From assembly GCF_900188315.1 (NCBI RefSeq), contig NZ_LT897781.1, forward strand, positions 3,100,001-3,164,000: 64,000 nt of DNA, written 5' to 3'. This DNA comes from Marinobacter sp. es.042 (lineage in GTDB: Bacteria; Pseudomonadota; Gammaproteobacteria; Pseudomonadales; Oleiphilaceae). Positions 53,074 to 61,069 of this stretch are shown one piece after another. The notes beneath the pieces were generated by a model. That model saw only the letters and a list, made by a program, of their open reading frames with translations. It was not told the origin of the DNA and did no database searches. Numbering within the stretch: the first letter of the stretch is position 1; every line of letters begins with the position of its first letter. Made by a program: the position numbers and the translations under genes.

Positions 53074-55467
53074 ATGGCTGACGTTGATCGGAGAGGGGCC
53101 GCTCTCCTGGTAGTGATCATTGCATCTCTTTCGCTGCTGTCTTTTTGCGCAACCGCCGCAGAGCAACAGGGATACTCCAGAAATCTGACCCAGACGATGG
53201 AGGTCTTTAAAGGAGCTTGGGATCAGGAAACACCGCCTCCAGAAAAACACGCTGCCTGGTCTCCGATAAATCATGATGTTTTTACCAGTGAACCTCGTGA
53301 GCCATTCGTGTGGATAAGGGGCAAGATAGATTCAGCCGAAACCATTGAACAACGCTGGCTACTATTAAGTCCTCTTGCTTCAAAAGCCCAGGTCTTTATC
53401 AATGGTTCTCCGATTTCCCAGAACCCCAAATCCTTTCTCGAACCGCCGCAACAAAAGGCTATTCCATTTCATCACCTGATCTTCGAGCTGCCCAAGATTT
53501 CATCGGTTTCTGATATTCACATTCGACTCGAGGCGGACTTTCCCATAAGTACGCCCGTAAAAGTTCTGGATCAAACAGCCTTGTTCAACGAGTCGGTCTT
53601 CCATACCGCACTAAGCGTGAGTTTGGCGTCAATTATCTTTGCATTGACGATTTATAACCTTTTCCTGTTTTTCAGTATCAGAGACCCGATCTACCTTTTC
53701 TACGTGGCAATTGCATCTGGTGTTTTTGCCTACTCTTTGAGCCTGACAAACCTTCAAGCCTATCTAGGAATGAACGAAGCCCAGTTTAATTGGCTAGGTA
53801 AAACACTTTTGATCCTCCCGACCCTTCTTACCATCCAATTCGTTTCCAGGGTTCTTCAACTCGGGACGTTCGCTCCATGGGTTAAGCAGATGTACGGCTT
53901 GCTGTCGCTCATTTATCTGGGCCTCTTGGTTACAACGCCTTTTCTGTCGCTCAAGACCGTTGCCTTCCTTGCCGCAACTATCGGGATGGCTGCTTATCTT
54001 TCATTCCTTCCTTTTGCTTTCATTCAGGCAAAGAGGAAATACCAGCCCGCTCTGTATTTTCTCATTGGCTGGATTCCCCTGATCATTGCTCAAAATGTAA
54101 CGGCTTTGGATTCTCTGGGTATTATTGAAGGTAGCCAATGGGTGATGTATTACATTCCCGGCGCCATGTCCTGGGAAATGGCCCTGTTCTCGCTAGCCCT
54201 GGCATCCCGCATAAAAATCCTCCGCGACGAACGGGACACCCTGCAGGCCCAGCAGATCGAAGTCAGCGAAAAAGCCCGAAAGGCTCTCGAGCGTAGCAAC
54301 CGCATCAAGGATGACTTCCTGAATGCGGTCAGCCATGAACTGCGCACGCCACTGCATACCATTCAGGGCCAGCTGGATCTGCTACGGGAGGCACCGCTTA
54401 ACCGGGAGCAAAACGACGCATTCCGTCTGATCGAGTACGCCAATCTGCGAATGACCCGGCAGGTCGGTGGCATCCTGGACTTCGTTGATGCCCAGGAAGA
54501 GAACCTGCTCAGCTCGCCCCAGGTGTTCGAGCCTCAGTCCCTGTTCGACCTGCTCGAATACGAGTTCCGGGAAGCCGCAAGGGCCAAACCGGTTTCCCTC
54601 GCCTTCGACATGGAAGACTCAGTACCTGGAAAGGTCTTCATGGATGGCTTGATGCTTGAAAAGGTCCTGTACCAGCTAATCGATAATGCCGTGAAGTTCA
54701 CACCTGCAGGGGGCGAGGTGCTGGTTCAAGGGGGCAGACTGACAGACGATTCCGTTTTGCGGGTTCTGGTATCAGACACGGGGCCAGGCATCCCGGATGC
54801 GCAGAGGGAGAAAGTATTCCAGGCCTTCAAGCAGGGAGAGGCTGGCCTCACTCGGCGTTACGGTGGTGTGGGCCTGGGATTACCCCTTGCCAGTTCCCTG
54901 GCAAATGCCCTTGGCGGCCAGATGAGAGTTCTTGAGACATCGGATCACGGCACAACGCTGGAAGTCACAATTCCCTACGGCGATGTTCACCAGTCAGAGC
55001 ATCACGATCCAGACCAGCTCAACCTTGGGGGCGTGGTTCAGGTGCCCAGGGTTCTTGTGGTGGAAGATGACGCCGGTAACCGGATGATTCTTCGCAAACA
55101 GCTCGAAAAAATAGGGGTGATTTCAGAGGGGGTCCAAAACGGCCTGGAAGCTTTACAAGCCGCCAAGAACGAACCCTGGGATATGATTATCATGGATTGC
55201 CAGATGCCAGTCATGGACGGCATTGAGGCCACCCGTGAGATCCGACTGAAAGCCGCCGCCAACCTGGATACACCCATTATCGCGGTTACCGCCAACGCCA
55301 GCGAAAGCTATCGACTCCAGTGTCTCAAGGCCGGCATGGACGACTACTGCACCAAGCCGCTGCGAATGGAAAAGCTGCAACGACTTGTTACTCACTATGC
55401 AGAACACCGTGTCGTCACGAGGGTACGTGAGCAACGAGGACTCAAGGATTCGCTGATAGATTCATGA
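53074..55467 (+). CDS. Hybrid sensor histidine kinase with 7TMR-DISM sensor
   Basis: A 797-residue protein: signal/anchor, periplasmic 7TMR-DISMED2 region (to about 175), seven helices (about 178-378), a coiled coil, HisKA with the phosphorylated His421 in S-H-E-L-R-T-P-L, HATPase_c (N-box D-N-A-V-K-F, G-boxes D-T-G-P-G-I and G-V-G-L-G-L) and a C-terminal receiver with Asp708. It can therefore pass phosphate within itself to its receiver; no output domain, so a separate histidine phosphotransfer or regulator is expected. Start has AAGGA 8 nt upstream. The sensor half is AT-richer than the kinase half. Confidence 0.92.
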   Translation: MADVDRRGAALLVVIIASLSLLSFCATAAEQQGYSRNLTQTMEVFKGAWDQETPPPEKHAAWSPINHDVFTSEPREPFVWIRGKIDSAETIEQRWLLLSPLASKAQVFINGSPISQNPKSFLEPPQQKAIPFHHLIFELPKISSVSDIHIRLEADFPISTPVKVLDQTALFNESVFHTALSVSLASIIFALTIYNLFLFFSIRDPIYLFYVAIASGVFAYSLSLTNLQAYLGMNEAQFNWLGKTLLILPTLLTIQFVSRVLQLGTFAPWVKQMYGLLSLIYLGLLVTTPFLSLKTVAFLAATIGMAAYLSFLPFAFIQAKRKYQPALYFLIGWIPLIIAQNVTALDSLGIIEGSQWVMYYIPGAMSWEMALFSLALASRIKILRDERDTLQAQQIEVSEKARKALERSNRIKDDFLNAVSHELRTPLHTIQGQLDLLREAPLNREQNDAFRLIEYANLRMTRQVGGILDFVDAQEENLLSSPQVFEPQSLFDLLEYEFREAARAKPVSLAFDMEDSVPGKVFMDGLMLEKVLYQLIDNAVKFTPAGGEVLVQGGRLTDDSVLRVLVSDTGPGIPDAQREKVFQAFKQGEAGLTRRYGGVGLGLPLASSLANALGGQMRVLETSDHGTTLEVTIPYGDVHQSEHHDPDQLNLGGVVQVPRVLVVEDDAGNRMILRKQLEKIGVISEGVQNGLEALQAAKNEPWDMIIMDCQMPVMDGIEATREIRLKAAANLDTPIIAVTANASESYRLQCLKAGMDDYCTKPLRMEKLQRLVTHYAEHRVVTRVREQRGLKDSLIDS

Positions 55468-55487
55468 GAGTAATCGGGCATGCGGGA

Positions 55488-57044
55488 TTACAGCAACGGC
55501 TCCAAGGGCAACAAAGAGAACAGATACACCAATGCCCGTTTGAAAGGGCCGGTATTGGGCTCATGGCGGTGCTCAATCATGTTTGTTCCTGTGAATTCCA
55601 GCCACCGGAGATCACCGTCTTCATCCAGCCTAACCTCATAAGCCGCCAGCCTGACTTTCTCGGGAAAGGCGGATTCCAGTGCGATCGCCAGCTCCGGGCT
55701 CTTGATCAGAAAACCCAGCTCGGTGTTCAGGTTCGCTGAACGGGGGTCGAAATTGAAGGAACCCACAAAAAGCGACTGACCATCTACGGCAAAGGTTTTG
55801 GCGTGAAGGCTGGCGGCCGAGCTGCCGGCAATGCCGCCAGGGCTCGGCTTTCTGTCTTCATCCTCAGACCTGAATTTGCGCAGCTCGAACAACTCAACAC
55901 CCGCCTTTAATAGCGCCTCCCGGTATTTCGCATAGCCTGAATGCACCAGGGCGACGTCGTTGGCTTCCAGGGAGTTGGTGAGGATCCGTACCTGCACACC
56001 GGCGCTTTCCAGCTCGCGAAACAGCTCGACGCCACGATTACCGGGAACGAAGTAGGGCGAAACCAGGGTCACTGTTTTTTCTGGTTCACCCAACGCCAGG
56101 GCCAACTGTTGGCTCAATCGACCCTGCTCTCCTTCGAGCCCCTGGGCCTTGGCAGGATCGTCGCTTACCATCTCTACCGGCGCCCAGACAAAAGAGACCT
56201 CCTGGTCCAGCAATTCCCTGAGAAAATCCGAGTTCTGCAAAGCAGCCACGAAGCGCCGGGCCTCAGTATCCTGTTCAACGGAAGCAAGACTTGCTGCCAT
56301 GGCCTCCAGATCTTCATCATCGGCGCCTGCGAGCAACCGATCCACCGGGTACGCGGACTGACTCGCCCAGTAGCGATCAAAATCCCTGGAGACACGCTCC
56401 ACGACGGGCCCGATCGCCAGAACATCCAGATCCGCGAACAGCGTACCGTCACCCACACCAAAATACTCATCAGCAATGTTGCGGCCGCCAACAATGGAGG
56501 CCTGATTGTCAGCCGTGAATGACTTGTTGTGCATCCGGCGGTTCAGGCGACCAAAGTCCGTCAGAAAGCCCAAAGTCCGGGAACTACGAATCACAAACGG
56601 ATTGAACAGCCGAACCTCGACGTTGTCGTGATGATTTAACGCCGCCAGGAAATCGTCCAGGCCGGCGATGCCGTTGTCATCCAGAAGCAGCCGAACCCGA
56701 ACGCCGCGTTCGGCCGCGCGATATAGCGAGTACAGAAGCAGCTTGCCGGTAATATCGTCCCGCCAGATGTAGTACTGGACATCCAGGGATCTCTCGCTGG
56801 CCTCGGCGAGCAAAGCGCGGGCAACGAAAGCGTCCAGTGGATGCTCCAGCGTTGCAATACCACTGAGATCGGGGTGGGTTTCAATCTCTCTGCCAACTGC
56901 GCTGCCAAGGCGCGTATCTGCCGTCTGCGCCTGAACGAATGCGACAGACTGTGAGCGGTCTTTCAGGGATGGCAACGCACAACCTGCCAGCAGACCTGTC
57001 AGCAGTACCAGTGCAAGAGAGGCGAGAGTTCGGCTTTCGATCAT
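55488..57044 (-). CDS. PLD-superfamily lipoprotein, cardiolipin-synthase-like
   Basis: A 518-residue protein with a lipoprotein signal ending L-A-G-C and two H-x-K-x4-D motifs: M-H-N-K-S-F-T-A-D-N and L-H-A-K-T-F-A-V-D-G followed by G-S-x-N-x-D. The 'Q-Y-Y-I-W-R-D-D' and 'L-L-D-D-N-G' segments match the ClsC/YmdC-type phospholipase-D family. It could transfer phosphatidyl groups or cleave phosphodiesters at the envelope. ATG 57044 is preferred; TTG 57050 is in frame two codons earlier. Convergent with the kinase gene, 20 nt between stops. Confidence 0.88.
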   Translation of the reverse strand: MIESRTLASLALVLLTGLLAGCALPSLKDRSQSVAFVQAQTADTRLGSAVGREIETHPDLSGIATLEHPLDAFVARALLAEASERSLDVQYYIWRDDITGKLLLYSLYRAAERGVRVRLLLDDNGIAGLDDFLAALNHHDNVEVRLFNPFVIRSSRTLGFLTDFGRLNRRMHNKSFTADNQASIVGGRNIADEYFGVGDGTLFADLDVLAIGPVVERVSRDFDRYWASQSAYPVDRLLAGADDEDLEAMAASLASVEQDTEARRFVAALQNSDFLRELLDQEVSFVWAPVEMVSDDPAKAQGLEGEQGRLSQQLALALGEPEKTVTLVSPYFVPGNRGVELFRELESAGVQVRILTNSLEANDVALVHSGYAKYREALLKAGVELFELRKFRSEDEDRKPSPGGIAGSSAASLHAKTFAVDGQSLFVGSFNFDPRSANLNTELGFLIKSPELAIALESAFPEKVRLAAYEVRLDEDGDLRWLEFTGTNMIEHRHEPNTGPFKRALVYLFSLLPLEPLL

Positions 57045-57217
57045 TTTCAAAGGGAGCCTGCGATTATGGGCACAATGTGAAGCATGCCACAGAGTAAACG
57101 CTTTATCAGGATAGAGAAGTAACCCTCACGGTAGAGCGATCTACTGAGAAAGGCCCGCCTTCAATTCGTTAAGCCTATTTGTTCTATAGATATAACTTTA
57201 TTGGCTAAGGGCCTCCT

Positions 57218-57257
57218 GGCGGGTTATTGTTACTGCGACATCAAGAGGCAACCCGCC
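57218..57257 (+). promoter_or_regulatory. Inverted repeat upstream of peroxiredoxin gene
   Basis: GGCGGGTT at 57218-57225 and AACCCGCC at 57250-57257 form a perfect 8-bp inverted repeat 31 nt before the ATG. It may be an mRNA hairpin or an operator. Confidence 0.4.
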
Positions 57258-57288
57258 TCCACCAGCAAAACCCGACAGGAGATTCATC

Positions 57289-57915
57289 ATGAGTTTATTG
57301 CTAGGCTCTACCGCCCCGAACTTCACCATCGACAGCACCGCCGGCCAGATCAACTTCCACGACTGGGCAGGTGATTCCTGGGTATTCTTCTTCAGCCACC
57401 CGGCCGACTTCACGCCGGTGTGCACCACTGAAATGGGCCGCACCGCGCGGCTGGCGAAAGAATTCGAAGCCCGCAACGTGAAGCCCCTGGGTCTTTCCAC
57501 CGATACTGTGGAAGAGCACGTAAAGTGGATTGAAGACGTCAACGACACCCAGAACTGCGACCTCCAGTTCCCGATCGTTGCCGACGCTGACCACAAAGTG
57601 GCCGAGCTGTACGAAATGATCCACGCCGGTGAGAGCGAAACCGCAGCCGTGCGTAGCGTCTTCATCATCGACCCGAACAAAAAGATTCGTCTGACCATGA
57701 CTTACCCGATGGCGGTAGGCCGTAACTTCGATGAGATCCTCCGGGTCATTGATGCCCTGCAGTGTGGTGATGAGAACAAGTGCGCCCTGCCGGCCGACTG
57801 GCGCAAAGGTGACGACGTGATCATTCCGCCCTCCATTTCCAACGAGGAAGCCAAGGGCCTGTTCCCGAATGGCTGGAATGAAATCCGTCCGTACCTCCGC
57901 ACCACCAAGCTTTAA
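57289..57915 (+). CDS. 1-Cys peroxiredoxin (Prx6 type)
   Basis: A 208-residue peroxidase. The peroxidatic Cys45 is in F-T-P-V-C-T-T-E, with the catalytic Arg in V-R-S-V-F-I-I-D-P. Length and the C-terminal L-Q-C-G-D-E-N-K and P-A-D-W-R-K-G-D-D-V-I-I-P-P motifs are those of the Prx6/AhpE-like long form, without a standard resolving Cys in the AhpC C-terminal position. Strong AGGAG binding site. Ends in a hairpin terminator. Confidence 0.93.
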   Translation: MSLLLGSTAPNFTIDSTAGQINFHDWAGDSWVFFFSHPADFTPVCTTEMGRTARLAKEFEARNVKPLGLSTDTVEEHVKWIEDVNDTQNCDLQFPIVADADHKVAELYEMIHAGESETAAVRSVFIIDPNKKIRLTMTYPMAVGRNFDEILRVIDALQCGDENKCALPADWRKGDDVIIPPSISNEEAKGLFPNGWNEIRPYLRTTKL

Positions 57916-57935
57916 TCCGACTCGCGGATAGATAG

Positions 57936-57959
57936 GGGGCCCGTCGTTCGGCGGGCCCC
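57936..57959 (+). terminator. Terminator after peroxiredoxin gene
   Basis: GGGGCCCG, 8-nt loop, CGGGCCCC, then TTGACC. Strong GC stem with a poor T-run. Confidence 0.65.
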
Positions 57960-58031
57960 TTGACCACGGCTTTCAGGGAAGTGGCGCCAAAGAAGGCAAG
58001 AAGATCCATCGTCCTTTAGTCGGATGTAAAC

Positions 58032-58055
58032 GCCCGGGGTCAATGGACACCGGGC
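58032..58055 (-). terminator. Hairpin after dsrE-like gene
   Basis: GCCCGG ... CCGGGC with inner pairs GTC/GAC, directly beyond the dsrE-like stop on the minus strand; followed by GTTTAC. Likely terminator. Confidence 0.55.
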
Positions 58056-58063
58056 TTTCAAAC

Positions 58064-58423
58064 TCAGAAGGTGAACGTACGCATCTTCGGGTTGAGCATC
58101 TGGCCGGCCATTTCCGGCGGCATGGCAACGCCCACGCCGTCAATCAGATCGTCCTTGCCGTAGTCGCTGTTCGGAAGATACAGCGCACAGACCTTCGCCC
58201 CACCACCATTTTTCAACAGACCGCGCAGCATCTGCCCCGGAGTCACATCTTTGGGTTTGAGCGCGGGCGATTCGTAGGACTTAAGTGCCAGGTCACCGGC
58301 TTTGTCGCACAGCAGCACGTTTACCTTGGCTCCCTGCTGGGCCATGGTGTTCGAAAGCACCATCGCCATGCCCTGTGTCTGCAGCGAATCGCTGGACAGG
58401 ATCACCAGCACTTCTTTACCCAC
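58064..58423 (-). CDS. DsrE-family protein
   Basis: A 119-residue single-domain DsrE/DsrF-like fold protein: V-L-V-I-L-S-S-D strand, M-A-M-V-L-S-N-T helix, V-N-V-L-L-C-D-K-A with a Cys in the position used for sulfur transfer in some relatives, and a second Cys in K-V-C-A-L-Y-L. It probably carries or reports persulfide sulfur next to the dioxygenase and sulfide:quinone reductase genes. The GTG start at 58423 lies directly after the T-run of the preceding terminator, with no Shine-Dalgarno; GTG 58411 is an alternative. Confidence 0.8.
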   Translation of the reverse strand: MGKEVLVILSSDSLQTQGMAMVLSNTMAQQGAKVNVLLCDKAGDLALKSYESPALKPKDVTPGQMLRGLLKNGGGAKVCALYLPNSDYGKDDLIDGVGVAMPPEMAGQMLNPKMRTFTF

Positions 58424-58451
58424 AAAAAAAGCCGGGCTTTATCGGCCCGGC
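58424..58451 (-). terminator. Rho-independent terminator between persulfide dioxygenase and dsrE-like gene
   Basis: On the minus strand GCCGGGC, 7-nt loop, GCCCGGC, then seven T. The T-run touches the start codon of the following gene. Confidence 0.85.
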
Positions 58452-58479
58452 AAAGGGGTTGTGTGCTCGCTCTCCAGGG

Positions 58480-59388
58480 TTATTCCCAGGCAGCACCCTC
58501 AAGTGCGTCCAATGGAATCTTCAGATACCGTCTGCCGTTGGCTTCCGGCTCGGGAAGGCGTCCACCCCGGGTGTTGACCTGCAGCGCATGCAGAATCAAT
58601 TTCGGCATCGGCAACTCGCTGTCACGGGTGTTCCGGAGCTCCACATACTCGGCTTCGGAGGTTTCAGCCAGGTGCTTGTTCGCCTGCTTCTGCTCGCCAA
58701 CGGTGCTTTCCCATTCAGGTTCACGACCACCGGGCATGTAATCATGACCGGTGAACAGGCGGGTCTCGTCCGGCAGGGCCAGAATGGCCTGGATGGAATC
58801 CCATAGCTGATGGGCGTCTCCCCCGGGGAAGTCCGCGCGGGCAGTGCCGAAATCCGGTTGGAAAATGGTGTCGTGCACGAACGCCGCGTCACCGATCACA
58901 TAGGTAACAGAAGCCAGTGTATGACCGGGTGAAAACATCACCCGGCCCTGCAGATTGCCAACCCGGAACTCGTCCCCGGCACGGAACAGATGGTCCCACT
59001 GTGAACCGTCGGCCGGAAAATCGGGCCAGTTATAGATGCCCTTCCACAGTTCCTGAACGCCAGTCACATAGCCACCGATCGCGGTCGGAGCGTCGGTCTT
59101 TTCTTTAAGATACTGGGCTGCCGAGAAGTGGTCGGCGTGAGGGTGGGTATCCAGGACCCACTGCACCTCAAAGCCCTGCTCACGAATAAATGCCAGAAGT
59201 TCATCTGCGTGGTGCGTCGCCGTTGCGCCGGACTTTTCATCATAATCCAGCACTGGATCAATAATCGCACACTGCTTTGTTTCCGGATCACTAATCACGT
59301 ACTGGACACTGAACGTTCTTGGATCGAAAAACCCGGCCACATTCGGTGTGCCAGCGTGTTTTGCCGGTGATTGCTGAAACGTTCTCAT
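58480..59388 (-). CDS. Persulfide dioxygenase / metallo-beta-lactamase-fold hydrolase (Blh/ETHE1-like)
   Basis: A 302-residue protein. Metal motif T-H-P-H-A-D-H has His82, His84, Asp86 and His87; S-P-G-H-T and H-D-T-I-F follow, then T-G-H-D-Y-M-P-G-G-R-E, which marks the beta-lactamase-hydrolase / persulfide dioxygenase subgroup. It oxidises glutathione persulfide to sulfite, detoxifying sulfide together with the divergently encoded sulfide:quinone reductase. Length is longer than human ETHE1 and normal for Blh. Confidence 0.88.
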   Translation of the reverse strand: MRTFQQSPAKHAGTPNVAGFFDPRTFSVQYVISDPETKQCAIIDPVLDYDEKSGATATHHADELLAFIREQGFEVQWVLDTHPHADHFSAAQYLKEKTDAPTAIGGYVTGVQELWKGIYNWPDFPADGSQWDHLFRAGDEFRVGNLQGRVMFSPGHTLASVTYVIGDAAFVHDTIFQPDFGTARADFPGGDAHQLWDSIQAILALPDETRLFTGHDYMPGGREPEWESTVGEQKQANKHLAETSEAEYVELRNTRDSELPMPKLILHALQVNTRGGRLPEPEANGRRYLKIPLDALEGAAWE

Positions 59389-59669
59389 AAGTGCGTCCTC
59401 CTCTGCATTGAAAACGCGTGATTGCTTACTTTAATTATTAGGATATAGCTATGGATTTTAATGCTCCAATTGCGAGTACCCATAAAGGCAATGCACAAAA
59501 CCTTTCGGATATTCCTAAGTCATTAGGTTTTCCTAACTTTATAGCCACGCACTAGAGCTTCAGCCGGCAATATTCTTAATTAATCTAACCATAGAACCTT
59601 TTGTTTGGTACCCTTTGATATATCTCAAGCTAACTCGCGCACAGCAAACAAAGACAAGAGGTTCGAGGC
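59389..59669. promoter_or_regulatory. Divergent AT-rich promoter region between persulfide dioxygenase and sqr
   Basis: 281 bp, clearly AT-rich. It contains inverted repeats CCTAA-GTCA-TTAGG at 59514-59527 and ATAGCTAT at 59444-59451, candidate operators for a persulfide-responsive repressor such as BigR/SqrR type. No regulator gene of that kind is in the window, and no clear -24/-12 promoter was found. Confidence 0.5.
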
Positions 59670-60938
59670 ATGACCAGCAACACAACCACCACGGGCAGCG
59701 TCAAAACCCATACCGTCGTCATCGTGGGCGGCGGAGCGGCCGGTATATCGGTGGCATCAAGCATCCACAAGCGGGATGGCAATATCGACATCGCCATTAT
59801 CGAGCCGGCTAACCGGCACCACTACCAGCCGGGCTGGACCATGGTGGGTGGTGGGGTTTTCCGGCCAGAAGTCACCTCCAAGCCCATGTCAGAAGTGATG
59901 CCAAAATTCGTATCCTGGTACCAGCAACCGGTAACCGCCATCGACCAGGACAACAACCAGGTTTCTCTGGGTGACGGTTCCTCCGTGGAATACAAAGCCC
60001 TGGTGCTCGCTCCCGGGCTAGAGCTGAACTGGGCCGGCATCGACGGCCTTGAGGAAGCGCTGGGCTCCAACGGGGTCACCTCCAACTATAGGGAAGGCAT
60101 GGCCAGCTACACCTGGGACATGGTGCAGAAGCTCAAGAAAGGCCGGGCTCTTTTCAGCCAGCCGCCAATGCCGATTAAATGTGCCGGCGCCCCTCAGAAA
60201 GCCATGTATCTGTCTGCCGATTACTGGCTCAAGCACGGCGTGCTCAACAATGTGGATATCCAGTTTCACAACGCCGGAGCCGTCTTGTTTGGTGTCGCCG
60301 ATTACGTCCCGGCCCTGGAAGCCTATATCGAAAAATACGGCATCGACCTGAATTTCCAAAGTACCCTGGTTGCTGTGAACGGACCTGCTAAAACGGCTGT
60401 GTTCCGCTCAACAGATGGCGACGGCAATACCGAAGACCGCGAGGTCAGCTTTGATATGCTGCACGCGGTGCCCCCGCAGCGGGCGCCGAAGCTGATCCGG
60501 GATTCTGCCCTGGCGAACGAGGCCGGCTGGCTGGACCTGGAAGACGACACTCTGCGCCACAAAACCTACGCCAACATCTTTGGGCTTGGCGACGCGAGCG
60601 GAACCGGCAACGCGAAAACCGCTGCCGCCGTGCGCAAGCAGGCACCCGTGGTGGCTGAAAACCTCGTGGCCACGCTCCGAAACCAGCCGCTTGAAGCCGC
60701 CTACCTGGGCTATGGCTCCTGCCCGCTGACGGTCGAAAACGGCAAGATCGTGCTCGCGGAATTTGGCTATGGCGGCGTACTCCAGCCCAGCTTCCCGAAA
60801 TGGATCAACGATGGCACCAAAGCGACCCGGGCGGCCTGGTGGCTGAAGGCCAAGCAGCTGCCAATGCTGTACTGGCACGGGATGTTGAGGGGGCACGAGT
60901 GGCTGGCCAAACCGGCGCCGCGCTCAGCAGGGCGTTAG
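59670..60938 (+). CDS. sqr: Sulfide:quinone oxidoreductase
   Basis: A 422-residue FAD-dependent membrane-associated flavoprotein. N-terminal V-V-I-V-G-G-G-A-A-G-I (17-27) binds FAD; N-R-H-H-Y-Q-P-G-W-T-M-V-G and the redox-active cysteines in I-K-C-A-G-A-P and Y-G-S-C-P-L fit the type II SQR group; N-I-F-G-L-G-D-A-S-G is the second FAD motif. It oxidises sulfide, passes electrons to quinone and gives persulfide, the substrate of the divergent dioxygenase. GAGG precedes the ATG. Confidence 0.9.
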   Translation: MTSNTTTTGSVKTHTVVIVGGGAAGISVASSIHKRDGNIDIAIIEPANRHHYQPGWTMVGGGVFRPEVTSKPMSEVMPKFVSWYQQPVTAIDQDNNQVSLGDGSSVEYKALVLAPGLELNWAGIDGLEEALGSNGVTSNYREGMASYTWDMVQKLKKGRALFSQPPMPIKCAGAPQKAMYLSADYWLKHGVLNNVDIQFHNAGAVLFGVADYVPALEAYIEKYGIDLNFQSTLVAVNGPAKTAVFRSTDGDGNTEDREVSFDMLHAVPPQRAPKLIRDSALANEAGWLDLEDDTLRHKTYANIFGLGDASGTGNAKTAAAVRKQAPVVAENLVATLRNQPLEAAYLGYGSCPLTVENGKIVLAEFGYGGVLQPSFPKWINDGTKATRAAWWLKAKQLPMLYWHGMLRGHEWLAKPAPRSAGR

Positions 60939-61028
60939 TCATACGACAAAACTGGCCAAAGTCGAAGAATCCACCCATAGTGTGAGGTAAATGGAGCGGT
61001 CTGCGAGCCAGCTCCGCGAACTGGTGGT

Positions 61029-61053
61029 GAGGTTCAAGTAACGACTGAACCTC
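61029..61053 (+). promoter_or_regulatory. Hairpin in 5' leader of GAF-GGDEF-EAL gene
   Basis: GAGGTTCA and TGAACCTC form a perfect 8-bp stem with a 9-nt loop, 16 nt before the start codon and just before the CGGAG binding site. It could affect translation initiation. Confidence 0.45.
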
Positions 61054-61069
61054 GTTCGGAGACTGGCCG

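Noticed and set aside
53074..53120. Gene overlap on the minus strand upstream of the hybrid kinase (52878-53120)
   Set aside because: 80-codon frame with no binding site or family; lies over the kinase start, which has AAGGA and a clear signal sequence.
57170..57215. OxyR site upstream of the peroxiredoxin gene
   Set aside because: CTATAG and ATATAAC fragments are present, but the four-element spacing of the OxyR consensus is not met.
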